Below, piece after piece: positions 17,928-27,869 of a DNA stretch of 64,000 nt. The notes under the pieces are model-generated. The model was not told where the DNA came from and did not search any database. It was given only the letters and a program-made list of their open reading frames with translations. The stretch is from assembly GCF_021129175.1 (NCBI RefSeq), contig NZ_JAJOHV010000009.1, forward strand, positions 1-64,000. The letters run 5' to 3'. Numbering within the stretch: the first letter of the stretch is position 1; each line of letters starts with the position of its first letter. Source of the DNA: Chromobacterium piscinae. GTDB taxonomy: Bacteria > Pseudomonadota > Gammaproteobacteria > Burkholderiales > Chromobacteriaceae. A program made the translations under genes and the position numbers.

Positions 17928-18296
17928 ATGAAAACGAAAAGCATCAAACCGCATCGCCGCGTGATCGGCATGCTGGCCGGCTGCGCCCTGCTCAGCGCCT
18001 GCGCGACCGGCCCCAAGACCCTCTATCAATGGGAATCGTACCAACCGGAAGTGTATGAATACCTGAAAGGCGACGGCGCGGACGCTCAGAAGCAGATCTC
18101 CGTGCTGGAAGAAGGGCTGCAAAAGATCCGCGCCAAGGGCAATCAGGAGCCGCCGGGCTATCACGCCCATCTGGGCATGCTGTACGCAAACGCCGGCAAC
18201 ACCGACCGGATGGCGCAGGAGTTCGAAGCCGAGAAGAAGCTGTTCCCCGAATCGGCCTCCTATCTGAACTTCCTGATGAGCAAGCTGAAAAAATAA
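17928..18296 (+). CDS. DUF4810 lipoprotein
   Basis: A 122-residue lipoprotein of the DUF4810 family. The signal peptide ends in LLSAC, followed by a short mature domain starting LYQWESYQPEVYEYLKG. The rest is helical and resembles a single tetratricopeptide-like repeat (HAHLGMLYANAGNTDRMAQE). Function is unknown. It lies 32 nt after the CsgG-like gene and 9 nt before the GNA1162-like gene, so it is almost certainly in one operon with both. Confidence 0.83.
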   Translation: MKTKSIKPHRRVIGMLAGCALLSACATGPKTLYQWESYQPEVYEYLKGDGADAQKQISVLEEGLQKIRAKGNQEPPGYHAHLGMLYANAGNTDRMAQEFEAEKKLFPESASYLNFLMSKLKK

Positions 18297-18305
18297 GAGG
18301 ACATC

Positions 18306-18968
18306 ATGCTCAAACATCTCGTCAAGGCGACGCTGATCGCCTCTTTGGCCGTGCTGGCCACCGGCTGCGCCGCCCCGGTCGTCAATCGCGACTACACCGC
18401 CTACAAGCAGAGCCGTCCGCGCGCCATCCTGGTGCTGCCGCCGGTCAATGACTCGCCGGAAGTCAACGGCCCCATCGGCGTGCTGTCGCAGATGACCTAC
18501 CCGCTGGCCGAAGCCGGCTACTACGTGGTCCCCGTCGCGCTGATGACGGAAACCTTCAAGCAGAACGGCCTCTCCACCGCCAACGACATTCAGGCGGTCT
18601 CCCCGGCCAAGCTGCGCGAGATCTTCGGCGCAGATGCCGCGCTGTACACCACGGTCAAGCGCTATGGCGTGCGCTACAGCGTGCTGGACAGCGTCGCGGA
18701 AGTGGAAGTGCAAACCAAGCTGGTGGATCTGAAAAGCGGCCAGGAGCTGTGGGCCGGCAGCGCCGCCGCCAACAACGCCAACAGCAACAACAATAATGCA
18801 GGCGGACTGGTAGGCATGCTGATCAACGCCGCGATCAAGCAGATCGTCAACAGCGCCACCGACGCCACCTATCCGGTCGCTGGCATGGCCAGCAATCAGC
18901 TGCTCTCCGCGGGACACGCCAACGGCCTGCTGTACGGCCCGCGCTCGCCGCAATACGGCACCGACTGA
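18306..18968 (+). CDS. GNA1162/DUF799 lipoprotein
   Basis: A 220-residue lipoprotein with lipobox LATGC near residue 21. The body resembles Neisseria GNA1162 (DUF799), with RPRAILVLPPVNDSPEVNG and GYYVVPVALMTETFKQNGL. Its fold is thought to be related to the TolB N-terminal/CsgG domain. An Asn-rich stretch (NNANSNNNN) sits near residue 155, just before a hydrophobic segment. It is the last gene of the three-lipoprotein operon, and a strong terminator follows. Confidence 0.87.
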   Translation: MLKHLVKATLIASLAVLATGCAAPVVNRDYTAYKQSRPRAILVLPPVNDSPEVNGPIGVLSQMTYPLAEAGYYVVPVALMTETFKQNGLSTANDIQAVSPAKLREIFGADAALYTTVKRYGVRYSVLDSVAEVEVQTKLVDLKSGQELWAGSAAANNANSNNNNAGGLVGMLINAAIKQIVNSATDATYPVAGMASNQLLSAGHANGLLYGPRSPQYGTD

Positions 18969-18990
18969 GCGTTTGGCTTATGGATGGAAT

Positions 18991-19023
18991 AGCCGCCCGG
19001 CCGTGAGGCCGGGCGGCTTTTTC
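18991..19023 (+). terminator. Rho-independent terminator of the lipoprotein operon
   Basis: AGCCGCCCGGCC pairs with GGCCGGGCGGCT around a GTGA tetraloop, followed by TTTT. It lies 22 nt after the GNA1162-like stop codon. Confidence 0.93.
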
Positions 19024-19032
19024 ATGCCTCGC

Positions 19033-19779
19033 TCACCACTTGGGCAGCAGGAAGGGCTGGGAGCAGGTGTCCTCGCGCTCCGCCGTCGGCGTGTCCATAA
19101 AGCTGTCCACCTCAGGGAAGCTGTCCAGCTTGTCCTTCTTCAACGTGAACCACAGCTCGGTCAGCACGTTGCGCCCCTTGGCGTCCTTGGCGCAGCGCAG
19201 TTGCAGCGCGCCGCGCTCGCCGGTGGCGTAGCCCTTGGTAAACGCATCCTTCACTTCCTCGCCGGTGCGGGTCTGGCCGACCTGGGCGCTCAGGTAGCGG
19301 CCAAATTCGCTGTCTACCACCGCTTCGCGCAGCTGCAGCGCGGTGGAGAAGAATTCATTGGCGTCGTAGCCGAAGCACTGCACGTGCTTCACGTATTCAT
19401 GGGTCTGCAGATCGCTGGCAAGCTGCGGCATCGTTTCCCTCAGCCTCTGCCGCAGTTCTTCGGACAGCAACGGGACCGCCGTCACATGCGGCAGCATCGA
19501 GCAGCCCGCTGCCCACCATTGCTGCACTTTCACGCCCTTGTCTTCCAGGCTCTTGGGTTCCGACGCCCACAAACCATGCAGGCCGATCAGTTCCTCCTTG
19601 GGCTGGCTCGGCAGACAACCCTCTCCGCCCGCGGTGCAGAAGCCCGGCAGCCACGCCAGCGCGAAGGTGTAATGAGCGAAATCGCCGTGGCGCGCTGGTT
19701 TCAGCTCATCGGCCTGGGCAACGCCCGCCAGCAGGGCAAGCAAGGAGACTGTCAGTAGTTTACGCATGATGATGACCAT
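19033..19779 (-). CDS. rna: Ribonuclease I (RNase T2 family), secreted or periplasmic
   Basis: A 248-residue RNase T2-type endoribonuclease. The signal peptide (MRKLLTVSLLALLAGVAQA) sends it across the inner membrane. The first active-site block is IGLHGLWAS and the second HEYVKHVQCF, which hold the two catalytic His residues, with Glu and Lys between. Several Cys suggest disulfides. Three in-frame Met starts exist, at 19824, 19779 and 19767. The last two leave a normal signal peptide, and none has a strong ribosome site, so the exact start is uncertain. Confidence 0.88.
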   Translation of the reverse strand: MVIIMRKLLTVSLLALLAGVAQADELKPARHGDFAHYTFALAWLPGFCTAGGEGCLPSQPKEELIGLHGLWASEPKSLEDKGVKVQQWWAAGCSMLPHVTAVPLLSEELRQRLRETMPQLASDLQTHEYVKHVQCFGYDANEFFSTALQLREAVVDSEFGRYLSAQVGQTRTGEEVKDAFTKGYATGERGALQLRCAKDAKGRNVLTELWFTLKKDKLDSFPEVDSFMDTPTAEREDTCSQPFLLPKW

Positions 19780-19867
19780 TGAGTTTTCACCGCATTTCAT
19801 ACGGATATAAAATGTCAATTTCATTCAAAATGCGATATTAAGCAAGTAGCCGCAACAAATGACAATA

Positions 19868-19893
19868 AAAAAGCACTGCCTAGGCAGTGCTTT
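19868..19893 (-). terminator. Terminator of the nuo operon
   Basis: A perfect palindrome AAAGCACTGCC-TA-GGCAGTGCTTT, with a run of six T on the minus strand, lies 22 nt after the DUF2818 gene. Confidence 0.9.
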
Positions 19894-19914
19894 GTTGCTT
19901 GCGCGTTCGCGCGG

Positions 19915-20211
19915 CTATTGTCCCGGCTTGCGCCAGAAATAGCGATAGAGGAAGCCCGGAAAGGCCGCCACCACGAACAGCGCGAAAGTGGTGACGTAAA
20001 ACTGCCAATTCTGCTCATGCACCGGCATCGTCTGCGCCTCCAGCAGGCGGGCCAGCAGGCCCACCAGCAGATACAGCGCGACGAGCTCCAGCGCCTGCCA
20101 GCCGAAGTGCTTGCGCGCCACCTTGAACACGCAGGCCACGCGGGCGGTGGCGAACGGCAAGTTGGCGGCCGCCAGGGCCAGCAGCAGCAGGATCACGATG
20201 CCAGTCTGCAT
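19915..20211 (-). CDS. DUF2818 membrane protein
   Basis: A 98-residue protein with three hydrophobic segments (about residues 3-20, 40-58 and 72-88) and a basic C-terminus YRYFWRKPGQ. DUF2818 proteins commonly follow nuoN in betaproteobacteria, as here with a 10-nt gap. The conserved position suggests an accessory role in complex I assembly, but no function is established. Confidence 0.82.
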   Translation of the reverse strand: MQTGIVILLLLALAAANLPFATARVACVFKVARKHFGWQALELVALYLLVGLLARLLEAQTMPVHEQNWQFYVTTFALFVVAAFPGFLYRYFWRKPGQ

Positions 20212-20221
20212 GGCCCAGTCC

Positions 20222-21676
20222 TTACATCATGCCCAGAGACTGGCGCATCACTTGCGCGCACAGTTCTAGCAGCGACTGCGGCAGGATGCCCACCGCCAAC
20301 AGCGCCAGCGCGTTCAGCGACAGCACCAGCTTCATGTCGGCGCGAACGTTGATCGGAGCATTGTCCTGGGCGTCGTCGAAGTAGATGGCCTTGACCACGC
20401 GCAGGTAGTAGAAGGCGCCGATCACCGACATCAGCACGGAGAACACGGCCAGCTTGATCATGCCGATCTGCACCACGGCCTGGATCACCGCGAACTTGGC
20501 GTAGAAGCCCGCCAGCGGCGGAATGCCGGCCATCGAGAACATGGCCAGCAGCATCAACAGCGCGTACCAACTGTTGCGGCTGTTCAGCCCCTTCAGATCG
20601 TCGATCTTCTCGCATTCGAAGCCCTTGCGCGACAGCGCCAGGATGATGCCGAAGCTGACCAGCGACATCGCCACGTACACCACCGCGTAGAACAGCGCGG
20701 CGGAGTAACCCTGCTTGGTGCCGGCCAGCACGCCCAGGAGCAAGAAGCCCATGTGCGAGATGGTGGAGTAAGCCAGCATCCGCTTGATGTTGGTCTGCAC
20801 GATGGCTGTGATGTTGCCGATGGCCATAGACAGCACGGCGACGATGATCAGCATGCCCTGCCAGTCGCCCACCAGCGCGTCCAGGCCCTGGGCCAGAATG
20901 CGCAGCACGAACACGAAGGCGGCCAGCTTGGGGGCGGCGCCGACCATCAGCGTGACGGAGGTCGGCGACCCCTGGTAGACATCGGGCACCCACATGTGGA
21001 ACGGCACGGCGCCCAGCTTGAAGCTCAGGCCGGCGACGATGAACACCAGGCCGAAGATCAGCAGCACGCCATTGGCGGAGTGCGACTTGATCGCCTTGGC
21101 GACGGCGGCCAGCTCCAGCGAGCCGGTGGCGCCGTAGATCATCGAGATGCCGTACAGCAGCAGGCCGGAAGCCAGCGCGCCCAGCACGAAGTACTTCATC
21201 GCCGACTCGGTGGCGGACACCGAGTCGCGCTGCAGCGCGATCAGCGAGTACAGCGCCAGCGACAGCAGTTCCAGACCCATGTATAGGGTCAGGAAGTGCG
21301 AGGCGGACACCATCAGGTTCATGCCCAAGAGCGCGAACAGCGACAGCGAGAAGTACTCGCCCTTGAACAGGCCTCGGTCGGCGGTGTACTGGCGGCTGTA
21401 CACCAGCACGATAGCGGTGACGCCGTACATCGCCAGCTTGACCAGCGCCGCCAGCGGATCGGCGACGAACATGCCGGAGAACGTGGTCACCGGGTACGGG
21501 GTAAAGGTGCATACCTGCGCGACGGCGGCGCCGACCAGGGTCAGCAGCGTCAGGCCGTAGGTGATGCAGCGCTTTTCATCCGAGATGAAAAGATCCAGCA
21601 TCAGCACCACCAGCAACGCGCCGATCAGGAACAGCTCCGGCATCGCGGGTATCAGGTTGAGATCAGCCCAATTCAT
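20222..21676 (-). CDS. nuoN: NADH-quinone oxidoreductase subunit N
   Basis: A 484-residue antiporter-like membrane subunit of complex I with about 14 transmembrane helices. It lies in the membrane arm and takes part in proton pumping. Family segments include YMGLELLSLALYSLIAL, LVFIVAGLSFKLGAVPFHMWVPDVYQG with the conserved Lys, and KRMLAYSTISHMGFLLLG. It is the last nuo subunit, followed by DUF2818. Confidence 0.96.
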   Translation of the reverse strand: MNWADLNLIPAMPELFLIGALLVVLMLDLFISDEKRCITYGLTLLTLVGAAVAQVCTFTPYPVTTFSGMFVADPLAALVKLAMYGVTAIVLVYSRQYTADRGLFKGEYFSLSLFALLGMNLMVSASHFLTLYMGLELLSLALYSLIALQRDSVSATESAMKYFVLGALASGLLLYGISMIYGATGSLELAAVAKAIKSHSANGVLLIFGLVFIVAGLSFKLGAVPFHMWVPDVYQGSPTSVTLMVGAAPKLAAFVFVLRILAQGLDALVGDWQGMLIIVAVLSMAIGNITAIVQTNIKRMLAYSTISHMGFLLLGVLAGTKQGYSAALFYAVVYVAMSLVSFGIILALSRKGFECEKIDDLKGLNSRNSWYALLMLLAMFSMAGIPPLAGFYAKFAVIQAVVQIGMIKLAVFSVLMSVIGAFYYLRVVKAIYFDDAQDNAPINVRADMKLVLSLNALALLAVGILPQSLLELCAQVMRQSLGMM

Positions 21677-21697
21677 TTGTGTGTATTCCTTCCGTCC

Positions 21698-23203
21698 TTA
21701 CGGCAGCTTGGTCTGCGCGACGTGCGTGATCAGGTCGTTGACCGCCAGGTGCATCTTGGCGACGAAAGCCTGCGGGTACAGACCCATGCCCAGCACCATC
21801 AGGGCAAGGATGGCCAGCACCAGGAACTCGCGCTTGTTGACGTCGGACAGCTCGGCCACATGCTCGTTGGCCACGTCGCCGAAGATCACGCGCTTGTACA
21901 TCCACAGGGTGTAGGCGGCGCCGAAGATCAGCGTGGTGGCGGCCAGCGCGGCGTACCAGAAGTTCACCTGCACCGCGCCCATGATCACCATGAACTCGCC
22001 GACGAAGCCGGAAGTGGCCGGCAGGCCTGAGTTGGCCATCGCGAACAGCATCATGAAGGCGGCGAAGATCGGCATCTTGTTGGCCACGCCGCCGTAGTCG
22101 GAGATGTTGCGGCTGTGCACGCGGTCGTACATCACGCCGATGCAGAAGAACATCGCGGCGGAGACGAAGCCGTGGGACACCATCTGCACCAGCGCGCCTT
22201 CGACGGCCCACTGGTTCAGCTCGCTGCCGGTGAACAGGAACAGGCCCAGAGTCACGAAGCCCATGTGGGAAATGGACGAGTACGCCACCAGCTTCTTCAT
22301 GTCGGACTGAACCAGCGCCACCAGGCCGATGTAGACCACCGCCACCAGCGACAGGCCGATGATGATGGGCGACAGCTCGCGCGCGGCGTCCGGCATGATG
22401 GGCAGGATGAACCGCAGGAAGCCGTAGGCGCCGATCTTCAGCGTGATCGCGGCCAGCACCATGGAGCCGCCGGTCGGCGCTTCCACGTGGGCGTCCGGCA
22501 GCCAGGTGTGGACCGGCCACATCGGCACCTTCACCGCGAAGGACATGAAGAAGGCGACGAACAGGAGGATCTGCACCGTCAGCGAAATCTTGGCGATGTC
22601 GTGGAAAGCCAGGATCTCGAAGCTCTTGCCAGCCTGGAAGTACAGGTAGATCAACGCTACCAGCATCAGCAGCGAGCCGAGCAGCGTGTACAGGAAGAAC
22701 TTGATCGACGCGTAGACGCGGCGCGGACCGCCCCAGACGCCGATGATCAGGTACATCGGGATCAGCATGCCTTCGAAGAAGACATAGAACAGGATCGCGT
22801 CCAGCGCGGCGAAGGCGCCGTTGATCAGACCGGACATGATCAGGAAGGCGGCCATGTACTGCGACACGCGCTTCTGGATCACTTCCCAGCCGGCGATCAC
22901 CACCAACAGCGTGGTGAAGCTGTTGAGCACCACGAACAGCATCGAGATGCCGTCCACGCCCAGGTGGTAGTTGATGTTGAGCGAAGCGATCCACGGCTTC
23001 ATCTCTTCGAACTGCATGCCGCCGTTCAGGTTGTTGAACTCGGTGAACAGCGGGATCGACAGCAGGAAACCCGCCAGGGCTCCCGCCACCGCCAGCCAGC
23101 GCGCCAGCGGCGCGCGCTGGTCGCCGCCGGTGGCCAGCACTACCAGGCCGGCCAGTATCGGCGTCCAGATCACCAGACTTAACAGATTTGTGAACATAGT
23201 CAA
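21698..23203 (-). CDS. nuoM: NADH-quinone oxidoreductase subunit M
   Basis: A 501-residue Mrp-antiporter-type subunit of the complex I membrane arm. The essential charged residues of proton translocation sit in FFEGMLIPMYLIIG (Glu in helix 5), MSFAVKVPMWPVHTWLPDAHVEAPTGGS (Lys in helix 7) and DMKKLVAYSSISHMGFVTLG. Spacing to nuoL is 34 nt and to nuoN 21 nt, so all are in one operon. Confidence 0.97.
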   Translation of the reverse strand: MTMFTNLLSLVIWTPILAGLVVLATGGDQRAPLARWLAVAGALAGFLLSIPLFTEFNNLNGGMQFEEMKPWIASLNINYHLGVDGISMLFVVLNSFTTLLVVIAGWEVIQKRVSQYMAAFLIMSGLINGAFAALDAILFYVFFEGMLIPMYLIIGVWGGPRRVYASIKFFLYTLLGSLLMLVALIYLYFQAGKSFEILAFHDIAKISLTVQILLFVAFFMSFAVKVPMWPVHTWLPDAHVEAPTGGSMVLAAITLKIGAYGFLRFILPIMPDAARELSPIIIGLSLVAVVYIGLVALVQSDMKKLVAYSSISHMGFVTLGLFLFTGSELNQWAVEGALVQMVSHGFVSAAMFFCIGVMYDRVHSRNISDYGGVANKMPIFAAFMMLFAMANSGLPATSGFVGEFMVIMGAVQVNFWYAALAATTLIFGAAYTLWMYKRVIFGDVANEHVAELSDVNKREFLVLAILALMVLGMGLYPQAFVAKMHLAVNDLITHVAQTKLP

Positions 23204-23237
23204 ACCTATATTGTTATTTCAATCCCGGAATCCGGAC

Positions 23238-25289
23238 TCAGCGCAGGATCAGCGGCAGGAACCACCAGGTCATCAGACCCAGCACGCCGATGATCATCGC
23301 GGTGGCGTAGCTGTAGATGAAGCCGGTCTGCGCGCGGCGAACCACGCTGGAGAACCAGCCCACCAGCTTGGCGGTGCCGTTGACCAGCAGGCCGTCGATC
23401 AGCAGCGTGTCGCCCACCTTCCAGAACAAGGTGCCCAGCGCGCGCGAACCCTTGGCGAACACGGCGAAATAGATCTCGTCCAGGTAGTACTTGTTTTCCA
23501 GCAGCTTGTGGATCGGAGCGCACTTTTCCTTGATGGCGGCCGGGATGTGCGGCGCCTTCATGTAGAAGTACCAGGCCACGACGACGCCGGCGATGGCCAG
23601 CCACAGCGGCAGCGTGGTGAACGAGTGCAGCGTCATGGCGAAGGCGCCGTGGAACTCGTGCGCCAGCTCTTCCATGCCCGGGTGCGCTTCGTTGTTGACC
23701 GCGATCACGCCCTTGAAGAAGTCGCCGTAAACCAGCTTGTCGATGGCGAAGTAGCCCACCAGCACCGACGGAATGGCCAGCAGCACCAGAGGCAGGGTCA
23801 CCACCCACGGCGATTCGTGCGGCTTGTCGTTCGGGCCCAGGCCATGGTGGTGGTCGTGGGACACTTCTTCCTCATCGCTGTCGCCATGGTGCTCGTGGTG
23901 CGAGCCATGGTTCTCCATCCAGCGCTCCTTGCCGTGGAAGACCAGGAAGTACATGCGGAAGGAGTAGAAGGCAGTGATGAACACGCCAGCCACCACGGCG
24001 AAGTAGGCGAAGCCGGCCGCGGACAGATGCGAAGCGGCGACCGCCTCGATGATCGAGTCCTTGGAGTAGAAGCCAGAGAAGAACGGCGTGCCGATCAGCG
24101 CCAGCGAACCCAGCAGCGAGGTCAGCCAGGTAATGGGCATGTACTTGCGCAGGCCGCCCATGTTCCGCATGTCCTGATCGTGGTGCATACCGATGATCAC
24201 GGAGCCGGCCGCCAGGAACAGCAGCGCCTTGAAGAAGGCATGGGTCATCACATGGAACATCGCCACCGAGTACGCCGAAGCGCCCAGCGCCACGGTCATG
24301 TAGCCCAGCTGCGACAGCGTGGAGTAAGCCACCACGCGCTTGATGTCGTTCTGGACGATGCCGAGGAAGCCCATGAACAGCGCGGTGATCGAGCCTGCCA
24401 CCATCACCACGTTCAGCGCGGTGTCGGACATCTCGAACAAGGGGCTCATGCGCGACACCATGAAGATGCCGGCGGTCACCATGGTGGCCGCGTGGATCAG
24501 CGCCGAGATCGGAGTCGGGCCTTCCATCGAGTCCGGCAGCCACACGTGCAGCGGGAACTGGGCGGATTTACCCATCGCGCCGATGAACAGCAGGATGCAG
24601 GTGACGGTCAGCAGCGACCATTGCTGGCCGGGGATGATCTCGATGGTCTTCTGCGCCAGCGCCGGGGCGGCGGCGAACACGTCGCTGTAGTTCAGCGAGC
24701 CGCCGAAGTAGGCCAGCACCAGGCCGATACCCAGCAGAAAGCCGAAGTCGCCGACGCGGTTGACCAGGAAGGCCTTCAGGTTGGCGAACACCGCGGTCGA
24801 GCGCTTGAACCAGAAGCCGATCAGCAGATAGGACACCAGGCCCACAGCTTCCCAGCCGAAGAACAGCTGGACGAAGTTGTTGCTCATCACCAGCATCAGC
24901 ATCGAGAAGGTGAACAGCGAGATGTAGCTGAAGAAACGCTGGTAGCCCGGATCGTCCTGCATGTAGCCGATGGTATAGATATGCACCATCAGCGACACGC
25001 TGGTGACCACCACCAGCATCATCGCGGTCAGCGAGTCGACCAGGAAGCCGACCGAGTACTCGTAGCCGCCGACGGTCAGCCAGGTGTAGACCGGTCCGTT
25101 GAACACTTCCGCGCTTCCGTTGAGGAAGCCCAGAAGCACCTTGAGCGACAGCGCGGCGGACACCGCCACGCCGGCTATCGTCACGACGTGCGAAGCGCGC
25201 CGTCCGATCGCCCATCCAAACAGGCCCGCAATGATGGAACCCGCCAGCGGGGCGAGTGCAATCAGCAGGTATAAGCTCTTCATATCCAT
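23238..25289 (-). CDS. nuoL: NADH-quinone oxidoreductase subunit L
   Basis: A 683-residue distal membrane-arm subunit with the long C-terminal lateral helix region that ties the antiporter subunits together. Motifs include FFGWEAVGLVSYLLIGFW, AQFPLHVWLPDSMEGPTPISALIHAATMV and DIKRVVAYSTLSQLGYM. A His/Asp/Glu-rich loop (GSHHEHHGDSDEEEVSHDHH) lies before PHESPWVVTLP, a loop type common in betaproteobacteria that may bind metal. The ribosome site is weak, and a second ATG lies two codons in. Confidence 0.97.
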   Translation of the reverse strand: MDMKSLYLLIALAPLAGSIIAGLFGWAIGRRASHVVTIAGVAVSAALSLKVLLGFLNGSAEVFNGPVYTWLTVGGYEYSVGFLVDSLTAMMLVVVTSVSLMVHIYTIGYMQDDPGYQRFFSYISLFTFSMLMLVMSNNFVQLFFGWEAVGLVSYLLIGFWFKRSTAVFANLKAFLVNRVGDFGFLLGIGLVLAYFGGSLNYSDVFAAAPALAQKTIEIIPGQQWSLLTVTCILLFIGAMGKSAQFPLHVWLPDSMEGPTPISALIHAATMVTAGIFMVSRMSPLFEMSDTALNVVMVAGSITALFMGFLGIVQNDIKRVVAYSTLSQLGYMTVALGASAYSVAMFHVMTHAFFKALLFLAAGSVIIGMHHDQDMRNMGGLRKYMPITWLTSLLGSLALIGTPFFSGFYSKDSIIEAVAASHLSAAGFAYFAVVAGVFITAFYSFRMYFLVFHGKERWMENHGSHHEHHGDSDEEEVSHDHHHGLGPNDKPHESPWVVTLPLVLLAIPSVLVGYFAIDKLVYGDFFKGVIAVNNEAHPGMEELAHEFHGAFAMTLHSFTTLPLWLAIAGVVVAWYFYMKAPHIPAAIKEKCAPIHKLLENKYYLDEIYFAVFAKGSRALGTLFWKVGDTLLIDGLLVNGTAKLVGWFSSVVRRAQTGFIYSYATAMIIGVLGLMTWWFLPLILR

Positions 25290-25322
25290 GCTTTTGTGCT
25301 TTGTAATGGTTCCGGTTTGCCG

Positions 25323-25628
25323 TTAGCCCTTGAGGCTGCCCAAGTCTTCAACGTTGATGCTCTGCAGGTTGCGGAACAGCACCACCAGAATCGCCAGACC
25401 AATGGCGGATTCGGCGGCGGCAACCGTCAGGATGAAGAACACGAAGATCTGGCCTGCCGAATCCGACAGGTAGTGCGAGAACGCGATGAAGTTGAAGTTC
25501 ACCGCCAGCAGCATCAGCTCGATGGCCATCAGCAGGATGATCAGGTTTTTCCGGTTCAGGAAAATCCCGAGCACGCTGATGGCGAACAGGATGGCGGCCA
25601 GCACCAGAAAGTGAGTCAGTGTCAGCAC
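25323..25628 (-). CDS. nuoK: NADH-quinone oxidoreductase subunit K
   Basis: A 101-residue subunit with three transmembrane helices and the two conserved membrane Glu residues, in [13 protein letters not shown] and [11 protein letters not shown], which belong to the proton path. The start is GTG at 25628, with GGGAGG 4 nt upstream. This gives exactly the family length, while the upstream open frame would add 15 foreign residues. Confidence 0.95.
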   Translation of the reverse strand: MLTLTHFLVLAAILFAISVLGIFLNRKNLIILLMAIELMLLAVNFNFIAFSHYLSDSAGQIFVFFILTVAAAESAIGLAILVVLFRNLQSINVEDLGSLKG

Positions 25629-25656
25629 GTTTCCTCCCTTATTGGTTGATTGGCCG

Positions 25657-26301
25657 TCAGGCCTGTTGCTCACCGGAATCGGCCTGTTCGGCTTCTTCCA
25701 CTTTTTTCACGGCGTCCATCTTGACGATGCGGACGCGGTCTTCGCGGCGCACCTTCACCTGGACGGCGGGGTCGATCACCTTGCTGTCCTTGCGCGCGCG
25801 CATGGTCAGGCCGATGGCGGCGATCATCGCCAGCAGCAGCACGACCGCCGCGATCTCGAACGGCAGCAGATAGGTGGTGTAAAGCTGGCTGCCCAGCATC
25901 TTCACGTTGCTGAAGTCGGCGGCCAGCGGCGCAGCGGCTTTGTACTGCGACAACGCGGCCTGCGGGCTGACCAGGATCAGCGCCATTTCGAACACCATGA
26001 TGGCGCCGACAGTGGCGGCCACCGGCAGGTTTTTCCAGAAGCCTTCGCGCAGCTTCTCGATGTTGATGTCCAGCATCATCACCACGAACAGGAACAGCAC
26101 CATCACCGCGCCGACGTAGACCAGCACCAGCGTGATCGCCAGGAACTCCGACTCCATCAGCAGCCAGTGGCCGGCGCTGGTGAAGAAGGCCAGTACCAGG
26201 AACAGCGCGGCGTGCACCGGGTTCTTGGCCGTGACCACCCGCACGCCGGCGAAGACCAGAATGGCGGACAGAACGTAGAAAATTACCGTAGTTAGGTTCA
26301 T
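25657..26301 (-). CDS. nuoJ: NADH-quinone oxidoreductase subunit J
   Basis: A 214-residue membrane subunit with five hydrophobic helices. The third helix segment [19 protein letters not shown] contains the pi-bulge region implicated in coupling. The C-terminal 40 residues are charged and extend past the core domain. Spacing to nuoI is 9 nt and to nuoK 28 nt. Confidence 0.95.
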   Translation of the reverse strand: MNLTTVIFYVLSAILVFAGVRVVTAKNPVHAALFLVLAFFTSAGHWLLMESEFLAITLVLVYVGAVMVLFLFVVMMLDINIEKLREGFWKNLPVAATVGAIMVFEMALILVSPQAALSQYKAAAPLAADFSNVKMLGSQLYTTYLLPFEIAAVVLLLAMIAAIGLTMRARKDSKVIDPAVQVKVRREDRVRIVKMDAVKKVEEAEQADSGEQQA

Positions 26302-26310
26302 GGCCTCCCC

Positions 26311-26799
26311 TTAGCGATACTTGGCGTCGGCCGCCTTGTTGGCGGCGATTTCGGCCTCGTACTTGTCGCCGATAGCCAGCAGCATCGGCTTGGTGTAGTA
26401 GAGGTCGCCACGTTTTTCACCGTGGTATTCGAAGATGTGGGTTTCCACGATCGCGTCCACCGGACAGGCTTCCTCGCAGAAGCCGCAGAAGATGCATTTG
26501 GTCAGATCGATGTCGTAGCGCGTGGTGCGGCGGGTGCCGTCGTCGCGCTGCTCGGACTCGATGCTGATGGCCAGTGCCGGACACACCGCCTCGCACAACT
26601 TGCACGCGATGCAGCGCTCTTCGCCGTTGGCGTAGCGACGCTGCGCGTGCAGGCCGCGGAAGCGCGGCGAAATCGGCGTCTTCTCTTCCGGGAACTGCAC
26701 CGTGATCTTGCGGGCAAAGAAGTAGCGGCCAGTGACCATCAGGCCCTTGACCAGCTCCACCAGCAGGAAGGTCTTGAAAAAGTTGCGGATCGAATTCAT
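26311..26799 (-). CDS. nuoI: NADH-quinone oxidoreductase subunit I
   Basis: A 162-residue ferredoxin-like subunit carrying two 4Fe-4S clusters (N6a and N6b) that pass electrons to NuoB. The two cluster motifs are [12 protein letters not shown] and [13 protein letters not shown] start at 26799 (MNSIRNFF); the open frame upstream overlaps the end of nuoH and lacks family resemblance. Confidence 0.97.
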   Translation of the reverse strand: MNSIRNFFKTFLLVELVKGLMVTGRYFFARKITVQFPEEKTPISPRFRGLHAQRRYANGEERCIACKLCEAVCPALAISIESEQRDDGTRRTTRYDIDLTKCIFCGFCEEACPVDAIVETHIFEYHGEKRGDLYYTKPMLLAIGDKYEAEIAANKAADAKYR

Positions 26800-26819
26800 T
26801 TTTTCACCTATCCCCTGTC

Positions 26820-27866
26820 TCAGTGCCAAATGGACAGCGGGGTAAACATCCACACGCCCACCACCAGGATCCACGCCAGGGTCACCGGAATGAATACCTT
26901 CCAACCCAAACGCATGATCTGGTCATAGCGATAGCGCGGGAAGGTGGCGCGGAACCACAGGAAGGAAAACAGAATCAGCGACACCTTGATCGCCAGCCAG
27001 TGGAAGCCGCCGGCGCCCAGGATGCCCCACGACGCCGGGAACGGCGACAGCCAGCCGCCGAGGAACAGGATGGCGGTCAGCGCGGCGACCAGGATCATGT
27101 TGGCGTATTCTGCCAGGAAGAAAATCGCAAACGCCATGCCCGAATATTCAACGTGGAAACCGGCGACGATTTCCGACTCGCCTTCCGCCACGTCGAACGG
27201 CGCGCGGTTGGTCTCGGCCACGCCGGAGATCAGGTAGACGATGAACAGCGGGAACAACGGGATCCAGTTCCAAGACACGATGGAACCTGCGCCCATGCCG
27301 AACGACTGCTGCTTGACGATATCAACCAAGTTCAGGCTGCCGGAAACCATCAGCACGCCTACCAGCGCAAAGCCCATCGCCAGTTCGTAGGAAACGATCT
27401 GGGCGGCAGAACGCATCGCGCCGAGAAAGGAGTACTTCGAGTTACTCGCCCAGCCGGCGATGATCACGCCGTACACGCCCATAGAGGTCAGCGCCAGGAT
27501 GTACAGCAGCGAAGCATTGACGTTGGCCACCACTAGGTGCTCGGTGAACGGAACCACCGCCCAGGCCGCCAGGGCCGGTCCGATGGACAGCACAGGCGCC
27601 AGCAGGAACAAGCCCTTGCTGGAGTTGGTGGGCAGGATGATTTCCTTCATCAGCAGCTTCACCGCGTCGGCGATGGGCTGCAGCAGGCCGAATGGACCCA
27701 CGCGGTTGGGACCGATGCGGATCTGCATGTAGCCGATCACCTTGCGCTCGGCCAGCGTCAGATAGGCCACGCAGCCCAACATCGGCAGCACGATGGCGAT
27801 GATCTTCAACAGGGTCCACACCAGGAGCCCTGCGTCAGTGCCAAGAATACCTTGCAAGAACTCCAT
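26820..27866 (-). CDS. nuoH: NADH-quinone oxidoreductase subunit H
   Basis: A 348-residue membrane subunit that, with NuoB and NuoD, forms the quinone site. Eight helices are visible. Hallmarks are [19 protein letters not shown] in the first cytoplasmic loop, [24 protein letters not shown] and the C-terminal [14 protein letters not shown]. It lies 3 nt after nuoG. Confidence 0.97.
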   Translation of the reverse strand: MEFLQGILGTDAGLLVWTLLKIIAIVLPMLGCVAYLTLAERKVIGYMQIRIGPNRVGPFGLLQPIADAVKLLMKEIILPTNSSKGLFLLAPVLSIGPALAAWAVVPFTEHLVVANVNASLLYILALTSMGVYGVIIAGWASNSKYSFLGAMRSAAQIVSYELAMGFALVGVLMVSGSLNLVDIVKQQSFGMGAGSIVSWNWIPLFPLFIVYLISGVAETNRAPFDVAEGESEIVAGFHVEYSGMAFAIFFLAEYANMILVAALTAILFLGGWLSPFPASWGILGAGGFHWLAIKVSLILFSFLWFRATFPRYRYDQIMRLGWKVFIPVTLAWILVVGVWMFTPLSIWH

Positions 27867-27869
27867 CGT

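Noticed and set aside
22971-25274. A 767-codon plus-strand open frame
   Set aside because: It is a shadow of nuoL and the nuoM start; the composition is a low-complexity His/Gln/Arg mix with no domain.
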